Origin: Dechloromonas sp.
GTDB lineage: Bacteria > Pseudomonadota > Gammaproteobacteria > Burkholderiales > Rhodocyclaceae
Direction: 5' to 3'
DNA: 64,000 nucleotides
Assembly (NCBI GenBank): GCA_028689015.1
Contig: JAQTXC010000001.1
Location: 79,758-143,757 of the forward strand
The position numbers and the translations under genes are program-made. This document shows, one piece after another, positions 19,598 through 28,196 of this stretch. The notes below the pieces were generated by a model that did not search any database, had not been told where the DNA came from, and saw only the letters and a program-made list of their open reading frames with translations. Each line of letters opens with the position of its first letter. Position 1 is the first letter of the stretch.

Positions 19598-21781
19598 ATG
19601 ACACGCTATTCTTTTTGGCGCCAATTGCCACTGACGTCGATCTTGCTGGGTGTGTTATCGCCTTGGCCGGTGATGGCCAGTGAAGATTTGTTTTTTGAAG
19701 ACTTTCCGATTGTCGCTTCGGTTAGTCGCTTGCCGCAGCCCCTCTCGGAAACACCCGCCTCGGTGACGGTTATCGATCAGGAGATGATTCGCGCCTCCGG
19801 CATGCGCACGGTCGAAGACCTGCTGCGCCTGGTGCCTGGCTTTCAGGTGGCTTCTCACAATAAAGATTCCGCTATCGTCGCCTACCATGGCCTGAATAGC
19901 GGCATGAATACCGACGAATATGGTCCGCGTGTTCAGGTGCTGGTTGACGGTCGTTCGGAGTACTCGCCCCTCTTTAAGTCGGGCGTTAACTGGAACTTGC
20001 TACCGGTCGCGCTGGAGAACATTGAGCGTATTGAAGTGACGCGCGGTGCCAATACCGTGTCTTACGGCTCGAATGCCTTCATGGGGGTGATCAACATCAT
20101 CACCCTCGATACCACCCAGACGCCTGGTTGGATGACTGCGGTCAACGTCGGAAATAACCAGATTCGTGATGAAACCCTGCGTTGGGGCGGCAAGGTCGGT
20201 GAGGCTGACGTGCGCTTTACGGCACGCCAGTTGAGCGACGGTGGTTTTCAGAATGGCCTGTACAGTAGGCAATGGATGGCGGAAACGGATGACCGACGCA
20301 CCAGCCTGCTTGAACTGCGTGCTGATCTCCCGTTGACCCATCGTGACGAGCTGGGGGTGACGGCCAGTTTGGTCAAGAATGTATCGGGCTACGGTCAGCC
20401 GGGGAGCCCGGTGGGTAATCCGATTTATGATTTTAATCAGTCATCGGCTGCTTTGGGTTTGCTCTGGCGGCACTTCGGCGAGCAAGGCGATGAGTACAAA
20501 CTGCGCTATGCCTATGTGCAGGATGATGCCAGTGCGAATTATTTACAGACGGTCAACATGAACTGTCCGACCATCCCGCCTGTTCCTGTCACGGCGGCCG
20601 ACAAAGTCGCATGGTGTTTGTTGCCGCCCGTGAGCTTTGTTCGCAATGTTGATCCGGGCGGTAAGTCGATTCAGCACGAGCTTGAATTCGAGCATGTGTT
20701 AACCCCGGTGGGATCATGGCGAGCGGTCTGGGGGGGCGGTTTGAAATCGATCGAGTTACATTCGGTCGCCCAGTTCTCAACGAACGCCGCCGTACGGCGG
20801 CAGACAGGGCGGGTGTTTGGCAACCTTGAGTACCGGCCGACGCAGTCCTGGTTGTTCAATTTCGGGGCTGGTCTGGAAAATGATAGCCGGATGGGCTGGA
20901 TGTTCGACCCCCGGGCCAGTATCAGCTATCACCTGATGCCTGGACATACCGCACGCTTTGGCGCCTCGCGGGCGCATCGCAACCCCAGCCTGTATGAAAT
21001 TGCTGGTTTCGCCGAGCGTCGGGACCCGAGTGGCAGTGGCCTGACCAACATCGATTACTTCGCGCAAGGTGTTCAGCCTGAGCGAGTGGATACCCTGGAA
21101 CTCGGTTATCTGGGCGAATTGAAGTTGCTTAATGCCAGTGTCGATGTGCGGGCGTTCATTGAGCGCATGCCGAACCGGATTCAAATTATTCCGATGGCCT
21201 TGCCGGCCAGCCAGCCTGATAACGATGATCCGATGATCGGGCGGTATCTGGCAGAAACGATGCCGGGGTTAGCCAATACCATATTTCCTTATGGCCGGGC
21301 GGACAGTGCCAACAATATCGAGGATGTCAAGATTCGTGGCTATGAATACCAGTTGCGCTGGCAGCCGACATCGCGGACGCGCCTGATTTACAACGGGGCG
21401 ATCGTGGCCATTGATGCCAGTCTGACTGATGTCTCGCTAGTGGCCGAATCGAGTAATGAGAACACGACAAAAATTCCGCAGCAGACTCGGGAATCGGCAC
21501 CGTTGCATGCCCAGTCAGCGATGCTGATCCAGAAACTGCCTTATAACCTGACGGCCTCGGTCATGTATTTCCGCAGTGGCTCGATGCGCTGGCGGCGCAA
21601 TGGCAATCCTTTGTCGGAGACTGAGCGGATCGACTGGCGTCTGGCCAAGTCCTTCCGGGTGGGTGGGCAGCGCGGGGAAGTCGCGTATACCGTGCAAATG
21701 GCTAATGGCCCGCAGTATGGTCGTAATACGACGACGCTGGCCGACCGTTTGCAATGGCTGAGCCTGCGTCTCGATTTCTGA
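19598..21781 (+). CDS. TonB-dependent outer membrane receptor
   Basis: Plug domain ETPASVTVIDQEMIRASGMRTVEDLLRLVPGFQV...ENIERIEVTRGANTVSYGSNAFMGVINIIT; 727 aa with beta-barrel-like C-terminus ending LRLDF. Confidence 0.92.
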   Translation: MTRYSFWRQLPLTSILLGVLSPWPVMASEDLFFEDFPIVASVSRLPQPLSETPASVTVIDQEMIRASGMRTVEDLLRLVPGFQVASHNKDSAIVAYHGLNSGMNTDEYGPRVQVLVDGRSEYSPLFKSGVNWNLLPVALENIERIEVTRGANTVSYGSNAFMGVINIITLDTTQTPGWMTAVNVGNNQIRDETLRWGGKVGEADVRFTARQLSDGGFQNGLYSRQWMAETDDRRTSLLELRADLPLTHRDELGVTASLVKNVSGYGQPGSPVGNPIYDFNQSSAALGLLWRHFGEQGDEYKLRYAYVQDDASANYLQTVNMNCPTIPPVPVTAADKVAWCLLPPVSFVRNVDPGGKSIQHELEFEHVLTPVGSWRAVWGGGLKSIELHSVAQFSTNAAVRRQTGRVFGNLEYRPTQSWLFNFGAGLENDSRMGWMFDPRASISYHLMPGHTARFGASRAHRNPSLYEIAGFAERRDPSGSGLTNIDYFAQGVQPERVDTLELGYLGELKLLNASVDVRAFIERMPNRIQIIPMALPASQPDNDDPMIGRYLAETMPGLANTIFPYGRADSANNIEDVKIRGYEYQLRWQPTSRTRLIYNGAIVAIDASLTDVSLVAESSNENTTKIPQQTRESAPLHAQSAMLIQKLPYNLTASVMYFRSGSMRWRRNGNPLSETERIDWRLAKSFRVGGQRGEVAYTVQMANGPQYGRNTTTLADRLQWLSLRLDF

Positions 21782-21782
21782 G

Positions 21783-22280
21783 TTACAGATAACGACGGCG
21801 CAAGCCGTGGTCGATGGACAGCCGGCCGGGGCCAAGCAGGACCAAAGGCAAGAACATGCCGATAAACAGCGCCGGTAATTTGAAATTGCCAAAGCCTTGA
21901 TCGGTAAAAACATAGCCCTGCATTAATTCGCCCCAGGTGTGCCATTGGGCAGGCCAGTGCACGCTGATCATGGCGACTACGGTCAACACGATTAAAGAAA
22001 CCGAAAAGAAACTGGTGGCCAGGCCAACGATGAGCGCGATTCCTCCCAGTAATTCAAACCAGGTTGCCATCTGCCAGCTGATCTCGGGGGGGACGAGATT
22101 GAACGGGAAGGGGAATTGCCCTTGGATATCGGCGAACCAGTTGCTGCCGTTGAATTTCTCCAGGCCGGATTCGAAATAATCCCAGCCGAGCAGGACGCGC
22201 AGGCTCAGCAAGCCCAGCCAGAGACCGAGTAGGTCGATGCCATTTAGGCCTTGGCGGGCGATGTGTCGTAGGGTGTTCAT
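21783..22280 (-). CDS. DoxX family membrane protein (BufD-like position)
   Basis: DLLGLWLGLLSLRVLLGWDYFESGLEKFNG...WFELLGGIALIVGLATSFFSVSLIVLTVVAMISVHWP; overlaps the DUF2063 gene. Confidence 0.85.
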   Translation of the reverse strand: MNTLRHIARQGLNGIDLLGLWLGLLSLRVLLGWDYFESGLEKFNGSNWFADIQGQFPFPFNLVPPEISWQMATWFELLGGIALIVGLATSFFSVSLIVLTVVAMISVHWPAQWHTWGELMQGYVFTDQGFGNFKLPALFIGMFLPLVLLGPGRLSIDHGLRRRYL

Positions 22281-23017
22281 GGATGACTCCCAAGAATGAT
22301 GCCTTGTTGCCGTAGCGTATCCAGTATGCTGCGACCCTGTTCGACCAGTTGTTCTGGGTGCGGGTGTTGTAACTCGCTGGCTAGACTAAGTAAGGCTTGG
22401 CGGCCAGGGCCGGGGGCGGTGGTTAACAGGCCGACCAGACGGTGGGTGGTCGGATTCACTTCAGAAAACTGGACGCGTTCGTCGCCGTCGCGATAGACGA
22501 TCAGGCAGCTCAGCGCCGTTTTGCGTGGCCGCCAGTTGGGGCCGATGCGGTGTACCGGCCAGTGGTAGGCAAGATTCATTAGCGCCGGGTTGAGAATGAC
22601 GTTTTGTGCCAGTAGATCGCCTGCGGGGTCATACGTGATTTTTGGCGTTTCCAGCAGGTCGACCGCAAGTTCCGCCCATTCGTAGTGCGCCAGTTCGCCT
22701 AGCCAGCGGGGATGGGGCAGGCGGGCGTGGTCGCTGTTCAGGTAACGGACGAAGTCGCGGGGAATGTCGCGGAACCAGGCACTGTCGAGTGGCCAGTCGC
22801 GGTAAAAGGCACGCTTGAAACGCAGCCAGCGGTTCGCGCCGAGCAGCTCGCGGCAGACCGGGAAGCAGGGGTCGAGAAAGCTGCCGATGTTGTTGAACAA
22901 TAGTTCGTTATAAACTGCCATCCGGCGGGCCGGCACGCCGGCCGGGCGGGGGGTATGCGCGGGGTCGCGCAGATGGCGGCCGAAGGCGCGCTGAAAATCC
23001 TGAAAATCGGCGCTCAT
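22277..23017 (-). CDS. DUF2063 family protein (putative MNIO partner, BufC-like)
   Basis: FQRAFGRHLRDPAHTPRPAGVPARRMAVYNELLFNNIGSFLDPCFPVCRELLGANRW is the typical DUF2063 N-terminus; overlaps the DUF692 gene by 4 bp. Confidence 0.88.
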   Translation of the reverse strand: MSADFQDFQRAFGRHLRDPAHTPRPAGVPARRMAVYNELLFNNIGSFLDPCFPVCRELLGANRWLRFKRAFYRDWPLDSAWFRDIPRDFVRYLNSDHARLPHPRWLGELAHYEWAELAVDLLETPKITYDPAGDLLAQNVILNPALMNLAYHWPVHRIGPNWRPRKTALSCLIVYRDGDERVQFSEVNPTTHRLVGLLTTAPGPGRQALLSLASELQHPHPEQLVEQGRSILDTLRQQGIILGSHP

Positions 23018-23880
23018 GCGCTTCTCCGTTGCGGCGGTGCGGCGGCGGCTTGCAAACGGGCAATGTGGGCGACTTCCGCGGTCAACGTCGTCAGGTCGGG
23101 AATATTGAAATCACGCTCCAGGCAGGTTGGCAGATCGCCACCCAGGCGTTGGTAGGCACGCGTCAGCAGCGACCATACGGGGTCGATGACGGCAGCGCCG
23201 TGTGTGTCAATGAGCAGGCCATCTGACTCGACGTAATGACCGGCGACATGCAGGTAGGCTGTTCGTTCCAGTGGTAGGGCATCGAGGAAAGCGATGGGGT
23301 CGAAGGCAAAATTGCAGCTATTGACGTAGATATTATTGATGTCGAGGTGGAGCAAACAATCGGCTTGCGTAATTACGGCACGGATGAACTCGCTCTCACT
23401 CATTTCTGCGCCGGGTGGGGCGACATAGTAAGAGGCGTTTTCGATCGCAATGCGTTGCCCCAGGATGTCCTGAGCCTGGGCAATACGGTCAACCGTCCAG
23501 CGGACGGCTTTTTCAGTCAGCGGGATGGGGAGCAGATCGTAGAGCTGATGGGCATCAGACGACCAGGATAGGTGTTCGGTGTATAGGGTCATGCCATGTT
23601 CGCGCATGAAGGCTTTGATCCGGCGGAGCAGCGCTTCATCGAGGGGCGCGATACCCCCCAGCGACAGCGACAGGCCGTGACAGACGAAAGGGTAGCGTTC
23701 GGTGAATTCGCGCAGGTCGCGCGCCGAACGGCCGCCAATCCCGGCCCAGTTTTCCGGAGCCACTTCAAAGAAGCGGATGCAGTCGGGAACTCCCTGACGC
23801 AGGGCGCCGATCAACTCCCGGCGAAACCCGAGCCCGGCACCCTGCGGATGCTGGGGGGTGACATATGGGGGTGAGGACAT
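23014..23880 (-). CDS. DUF692 multinuclear non-heme iron oxidative enzyme (MNIO, BufB/MbnB-like)
   Basis: GAGLGFRRELI...FFEVAPENW...FVCHGLSLSLGG...LYTEHLSW...IAIENASYYV...LLHLDINNIYVN...HVAGHY...DTHGAAV...ERDFNIP: full set of DUF692 His/Asp/Glu motifs. Confidence 0.93.
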   Translation of the reverse strand: MSSPPYVTPQHPQGAGLGFRRELIGALRQGVPDCIRFFEVAPENWAGIGGRSARDLREFTERYPFVCHGLSLSLGGIAPLDEALLRRIKAFMREHGMTLYTEHLSWSSDAHQLYDLLPIPLTEKAVRWTVDRIAQAQDILGQRIAIENASYYVAPPGAEMSESEFIRAVITQADCLLHLDINNIYVNSCNFAFDPIAFLDALPLERTAYLHVAGHYVESDGLLIDTHGAAVIDPVWSLLTRAYQRLGGDLPTCLERDFNIPDLTTLTAEVAHIARLQAAAAPPQRRSA

Positions 23881-23942
23881 GGGCGACTCCAGCTTAGGTG
23901 AGGGGGAACGGCGGGCTAGCGCCCGCCGTCACTACAATTGAC

Positions 23943-24257
23943 TTACTTGTTGCCACCGCAGGCGGCATCTTTCTTCTTGTCGCCACCACATTTTGCTTCG
24001 GCGGCTTTTTTATCGGCACCACATTTGGCATCGCTCTTCTTGTCGGCGCCGCACTTGGCTTCGGTTTTTTTCTTGTCAGCGCCGCACTTGGCTTCGCCGC
24101 ATTTGCCATCGCTCTTTTTGTCTGCCGCAGCCAGTTGGTAGCCGGCTTCCAGTTTCTGGGTCGAGAACGGTGAGTCAGCGGCCTGGGCCAGCGGGCTCAG
24201 CGTCACTGCGGCAAATGCGGAGCCAAGGGCGAGGGATACGAATTGTTGCTTTTTCAT
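23943..24257 (-). CDS. Secreted Cys-repeat peptide, putative bufferin-type RiPP precursor
   Basis: Sec signal peptide MKKQQFVSLALGSAFAAVTLSPLAQAA, then DGKCGEAKCGADKKKTEAKCGADKKSDAKCGADKKAAEAKCGGDKKKDAACGGNK (six CG-motif cysteines), directly upstream of DUF692-DUF2063-DoxX. Confidence 0.85.
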   Translation of the reverse strand: MKKQQFVSLALGSAFAAVTLSPLAQAADSPFSTQKLEAGYQLAAADKKSDGKCGEAKCGADKKKTEAKCGADKKSDAKCGADKKAAEAKCGGDKKKDAACGGNK

Positions 24258-24402
24258 GATGATTTCTCCGTCAGGTAGTGGTTGGTAGCGGCCGGCAAAA
24301 TGTTCGACCTATGTGCTTGGTCGGTTTTCTAGCCAAAAAATTACAATTATTTTTGTCTGGGACCGAAAAAGTTTTTTGCTGCGAATCTGCGTGGAAAAAA
24401 AA

Positions 24403-24421
24403 CCCCGCCACGAGGGCGGGG
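24403..24421 (-). terminator. Rho-independent terminator (minus strand)
   Basis: Reverse strand CCCCGCCCTCGTGGCGGGG followed by TTTTTTTT; separates the micro-ORFs/two-component system from the precursor operon. Confidence 0.85.
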
Positions 24422-24471
24422 TAACAGGGAGGTCTCGAATTGGGGGAATTCGAGAGGAGGGTTTTCGGTGT

Positions 24472-24642
24472 TTAGTCGCGGCCTGTCTTGGGGCGCAGGT
24501 GGCGCAGCGTCAGAATGACTGCGCCAGCAGCAAGGGCGGCCAGCAGGGCGGCCAGCGGGTCGGCTTGACCATCCGTTAGCCAGTCAAAACCTGCGACGCC
24601 AAAAAAGACGCCCAGAGTTTCGTTGACCGGTAACTTGTCCAT
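24472..24642 (-). CDS. Small single-TM hypothetical protein (56 aa)
   Basis: MDKLPVNETLGVFFGVAGFDWLTDGQADPLAALLAALAAGAVILTLRHLRPKTGRD; hydrophobic segment; internal start of the 24472..24690 ORF. Confidence 0.45.
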   Translation of the reverse strand: MDKLPVNETLGVFFGVAGFDWLTDGQADPLAALLAALAAGAVILTLRHLRPKTGRD

Positions 24643-24650
24643 GCCGAGGC

Positions 24651-24761
24651 TTAGCAAACGTCGCCCGCTGGGCAGGTGCTGGCTGGGCACGAAGTCTGGA
24701 TAGCGGCCAGCAAGTGGTGGCGGGCGATGGTCAAAAATTGAGAGACGCTTTGTTCGTACAT
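24651..24761 (-). CDS. Putative Cys-containing micropeptide (36 aa)
   Basis: Reverse strand AAGAGGAAAACAAAAAAATG then MYEQSVSQFLTIARHHLLAAIQTSCPASTCPAGDVC*; Shine-Dalgarno-like AGAGGA upstream. Not in the supplied ORF track. Confidence 0.4.
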   Translation of the reverse strand: MYEQSVSQFLTIARHHLLAAIQTSCPASTCPAGDVC

Positions 24762-24902
24762 TTTTTTGTTTTCCTCTTGTTGGGATGTCGGTGTTTCCAT
24801 GGCCTGCATTCTAGGCATGCCTGGGCAAGCTGTCTGTTGCTCGCCCGTGCAGACGGGGTAACAGGGCTTGATCTTTGATGACGCTGTGTAACCGGCGGGA
24901 AA

Positions 24903-26336
24903 TTACTGGTGGGCGCGCCAGCACAGGGTAAAGCGGGCGCCGCCGAGCGGGGAGGCTTGGGCACAGGCCGTGCCGCCATGCATTTCAAGTACGCGGCGGG
25001 CGATGGCCAGACCCAGTCCGTAGCCACCGGTTGAGCGGTCGCGAGAGCGATCAAGCCGGGTGAAAGCAGAAAAGACGTGTTCGCGTTCGGCTTCTGGAAT
25101 GCCGATGCCATCGTCGTCGACATGGACAAAAATACGTTCGCCATCGAGTTCGGCGCTGACCCGAATATCGCGCTGGGCGTATTTAAAGGCATTGCGCAGT
25201 AGATTGCGCAGGGCGTAAGGCATGGCCTTGCGATCGAGGTCGATGCACAGGGATTCTGGCAAATTTTGAGTGTCGACCGTGACATTCAGCGTGCGGCCGA
25301 GTAGGCGGACTGCTTCCACCTCGTCGGCTAGCCAGTCGGCAAACTTAACGCTGCTGAAATGCGCCTCCGGCGCTTCTCGTTCAAAGCGGGCATAGGTCAG
25401 GCTGGTGTCGATCAATTGATCGAGTTCGTCGAGATCGGCTTCCATCATCGCCCATAGCCGTTCGCGTTCCAGCATGTCGTCAGTTTCGGCCAGCATTTCG
25501 AGGGCGAAGCGCATGCGGGCGATCGGCGTGCGCAATTCGTGTGAAATGCCGCAGGATAATTCACGGTGCGTGGCCAGCAACTGGCGGATCCGTTCGGTCA
25601 TGCCATTGAGGGTGTCGACCAGCGGCAAAAACAACTGGCTGCGTGGCCTGGGGGCGAGGGCATTGAAGTCGCCGTCGCCAATGTCGCGGGCGGTTTGCCG
25701 TAAGGCTTCAAGGTCGCGCCAGACGGGGCGCACCCAGAACCACAGGGCCACGGCGAAAATCAGGCCGATCAAGCTCCAGGTTAACAGGCGCAGACGTAAT
25801 TCAAGCGGCAGGCGCTCGGTGCGCTCGGGGTTGCGCGAGGCTGACAGGGGGCCGACGACCAGCACTTTGCTGCTGGTGCCCAGGCGGTGGTACATGATGT
25901 CGTGTTCGTGGTCGATGGCGATGTCGCCAGTGTCGAGCTTGGCGACCTGGGCGGCGGTCAGCTTGGCATCGAGGGTCATGCGTTCGACGATGCCCAGACG
26001 ATAGGAGAATTTTTCGTCAATATCCTTGATGACGTTTTGCCACTGCCGCCGTGGGTAACGAAATAGTTCGTCTTCGATCAGCGTGATTGTGCCGCGCATG
26101 AAGCGGCGGGCGTAATCGTCGGTGATGCCGCGCTGGGCCGTGGAGATGACAAAATCAGCGGTGAAGGCGATGGCCACGAAGGAGCCCATGGCCAGTAGGT
26201 AGAAATTGAAAAAAAGTTGCGACAGGCTGTAACGCCCACTACGCCAGCGCGGCAAGGATCCTCGAAAGAGCGAGCGGGCCAGGCCTTGCTTGACGGCGCT
26301 GCCGTGTTCGCTGGTGGGCGGCTCAGTTCCAGTCAT
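24903..26336 (-). CDS. Two-component sensor histidine kinase (RstB-like)
   Basis: HAMP-like region, H-box SCGISHELRTPIARMRFALEML, N-box LRNLLRNAFKYA, GYGLGLAIARRVLEMHGG. Confidence 0.92.
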   Translation of the reverse strand: MTGTEPPTSEHGSAVKQGLARSLFRGSLPRWRSGRYSLSQLFFNFYLLAMGSFVAIAFTADFVISTAQRGITDDYARRFMRGTITLIEDELFRYPRRQWQNVIKDIDEKFSYRLGIVERMTLDAKLTAAQVAKLDTGDIAIDHEHDIMYHRLGTSSKVLVVGPLSASRNPERTERLPLELRLRLLTWSLIGLIFAVALWFWVRPVWRDLEALRQTARDIGDGDFNALAPRPRSQLFLPLVDTLNGMTERIRQLLATHRELSCGISHELRTPIARMRFALEMLAETDDMLERERLWAMMEADLDELDQLIDTSLTYARFEREAPEAHFSSVKFADWLADEVEAVRLLGRTLNVTVDTQNLPESLCIDLDRKAMPYALRNLLRNAFKYAQRDIRVSAELDGERIFVHVDDDGIGIPEAEREHVFSAFTRLDRSRDRSTGGYGLGLAIARRVLEMHGGTACAQASPLGGARFTLCWRAHQ

Positions 26337-27024
26337 GCTTGCTGAACAGGTAGCCCTTGCCGCGTACCGTCTTGATCCGGGTCGGGTTCTCCGGGTCGTC
26401 GTTCAGTTTTTTGCGCAGGCGCGAGATGCGGGCGTCGATCGAACGGTCCAGGCCGTCGAAGCCGATGCCGCGCAATTCCTGCAACAGGTCGTCACGCGAC
26501 AGCACATTGCCGGCGTGCGAGGCGAGCAGCCAGAGCAGGTCGAATTCGGCGGTGGTCAGGTCAATATGGCTGCTGCTCAACAGGGCCGTGCGGGTCGCCT
26601 GGCTGATGCGGAACTGACCGAACGCCAGCGATTCAGCATCGTTGCCGCTGTCGGCATTGCCCGGCAGGCGGCGCAGCAGTGCCTTGATGCGGGCGAGGAG
26701 AACGCGCGGTTGAACCGGTTTGGCGATGTAATCGTCAGCCCCAAGCTCCAGGCCGAGAATTTGGTCGAAGTCCTCGTCGCGTGCTGTCAGCATCAGGATG
26801 ACGCCGCGAAATTGCGGCCGGACAGCGCGGCAGACCTCGAAGCCGTCTTTGCCCGGTAGCATGACATCGAGAATGACCAGATCGGGCTGTTCGGCCAGGA
26901 TCCGTGCTTCAGCGGTGTCGCCACGGGGCTCGATGGTGACTGCGAGGTCGTTACGGGTCAGGTATTCGGCGGTTAGGCCAGCCAGGCGTTCGTCGTCTTC
27001 GACCAGGAGGATGCGTGTGCTCAT
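26323..27024 (-). CDS. OmpR-family response regulator
   Basis: RILLVEDDERLAGLTAEYL...DLVILDVMLPGKDGFEVCR plus winged-helix C-terminus (SIDARISRLRKKLNDDPENPTRIKTVRGKGYLF). Confidence 0.95.
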   Translation of the reverse strand: MSTRILLVEDDERLAGLTAEYLTRNDLAVTIEPRGDTAEARILAEQPDLVILDVMLPGKDGFEVCRAVRPQFRGVILMLTARDEDFDQILGLELGADDYIAKPVQPRVLLARIKALLRRLPGNADSGNDAESLAFGQFRISQATRTALLSSSHIDLTTAEFDLLWLLASHAGNVLSRDDLLQELRGIGFDGLDRSIDARISRLRKKLNDDPENPTRIKTVRGKGYLFSKHDWN

Positions 27025-27139
27025 CCGGCAATCTTAGCGGCCTGCCGGGGCGCGGTCCACTCTCGCGGTCAACGGTGGCTGGCGAGGGATTTCCAGGCTG
27101 CGGTTAAAATGCGCCCATGGCATTGATGAGAGCACATGA

Positions 27140-27631
27140 ATGAGCGGTTTTAATTTTCCGGTACGGGCCTGGTTCGCAGCCCTCGCCCTTGGGGCCTTGG
27201 GTATTACGGCGGTGGGGATGAACTTGCAGCATCTGTTTCGTTTGTCGCCCTGTCCCTACTGCATTTTCCAGCGCGTCCTCTATTTGCTGATCGGTGGGTT
27301 GGCCCTTGCCGCGGTTTTCTGGCCCCGGGCACGGCTGGCCTGGTCCGGGCTGATCGGCGGGCTGGCACTGGGTGGGGCGGGCCTGGCGGGCTATCAAAGC
27401 TGGATGCAGGCTTATCCGGAGTTAGCGCCTGAATGTGGCTTGAGTCATCCCAACCTGATCGAGCGGCTGGTGGATTGGCTGGGCATGCAATGGCCCAGTT
27501 GGTTCATGGCGACAGGTTTTTGCAGCAGTCGGGAGTGGGAATTTGCCGGTTTGTCGATGGCTAACTGGTCTTGTCTGCTCTTCCTGGCGATTGCAGGTTA
27601 TGCGGCTGCGCTGGCGAAATATCCGCGCTGA
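27140..27631 (+). CDS. dsbB: Disulfide bond formation protein B
   Basis: CPYCIFQRVLYL, ECGLSHPNL and four TM segments. Confidence 0.93.
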   Translation: MSGFNFPVRAWFAALALGALGITAVGMNLQHLFRLSPCPYCIFQRVLYLLIGGLALAAVFWPRARLAWSGLIGGLALGGAGLAGYQSWMQAYPELAPECGLSHPNLIERLVDWLGMQWPSWFMATGFCSSREWEFAGLSMANWSCLLFLAIAGYAAALAKYPR

Positions 27632-27646
27632 ACCCCTGGTAAAAGA

Positions 27647-27668
27647 AAACCCGCCAAAAGGCGGGTTT
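27647..27668. terminator. Bidirectional terminator between dsbB and rpmG
   Basis: AAACCCGCC-AAAA-GGCGGGTTT hairpin between convergent genes. Confidence 0.85.
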
Positions 27669-27693
27669 GTCGGATGCAGGTCGTCAGGCTCGA

Positions 27694-27864
27694 TTATTTG
27701 AGCTTAACTTCCTTGTAAGCCACGTGCTTGCGTGCTTTCGGGTCGTACTTCATGAACTCCAGTTTTTCAGGCGTCGTACGCTTGTTCTTGGAGGTGGTAT
27801 AGAAGTGCCCGGTACCCGCAGTGGATTCCAGCTTGATCTTTTCGCGACCGCCTTTGCTAGCCAT
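27694..27864 (-). CDS. rpmG: 50S ribosomal protein L33
   Basis: [56 protein letters not shown] read on the reverse strand. Confidence 0.95.
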   Translation of the reverse strand: MASKGGREKIKLESTAGTGHFYTTSKNKRTTPEKLEFMKYDPKARKHVAYKEVKLK

Positions 27865-27881
27865 TTTTCAATCCTTCTCGG

Positions 27882-28115
27882 TTAGATTTCGCCACGGGCA
27901 CGCAGATCGGTCAGAACGGCATCAATGCCCTTCTTGTCGATCAAACGCAGACCGGCGTTGGAAACGCGGAGGCGGACGAAGCGGTTTTCGCTTTCGACCC
28001 AGAAGCGACGATACTGCAGGTTCGGCAGGAAGCGGCGCTTCGTTTTGTTATTGGCGTGGGACACATTGTTCCCAACCATCGGGCCTTTACCCGTTACTTG
28101 GCAGACTCGCGCCAT
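27882..28115 (-). CDS. rpmB: 50S ribosomal protein L28
   Basis: [39 protein letters not shown]. Confidence 0.98.
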   Translation of the reverse strand: MARVCQVTGKGPMVGNNVSHANNKTKRRFLPNLQYRRFWVESENRFVRLRVSNAGLRLIDKKGIDAVLTDLRARGEI

Positions 28116-28196
28116 GATGGTGCTCCAGAATTCGCTAGAAGAAAGCCCGCGATTTTACCGAACATGTCCGTTGTGGATCAAGTACTTTTTACATCT

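Noticed and set aside
19264-19599. 111-aa minus-strand ORF in the tRNA-TonB receptor spacer, considered as an integrase/transposase fragment
   Set aside because: No recognisable recombinase motif and it runs across the tRNA-like remnant; cannot be supported as coding.
23898-24173. Phe/Ala-rich plus-strand ORFs over the Cys-repeat peptide
   Set aside because: Antisense of KCGADKK repeats; apparent periodicity is inherited from the sense repeat.
24731-25285. 184-aa minus-strand ORF overlapping the kinase 3' end
   Set aside because: Out-of-frame overlap with the well-supported histidine kinase; Ser/Pro-rich shadow composition.
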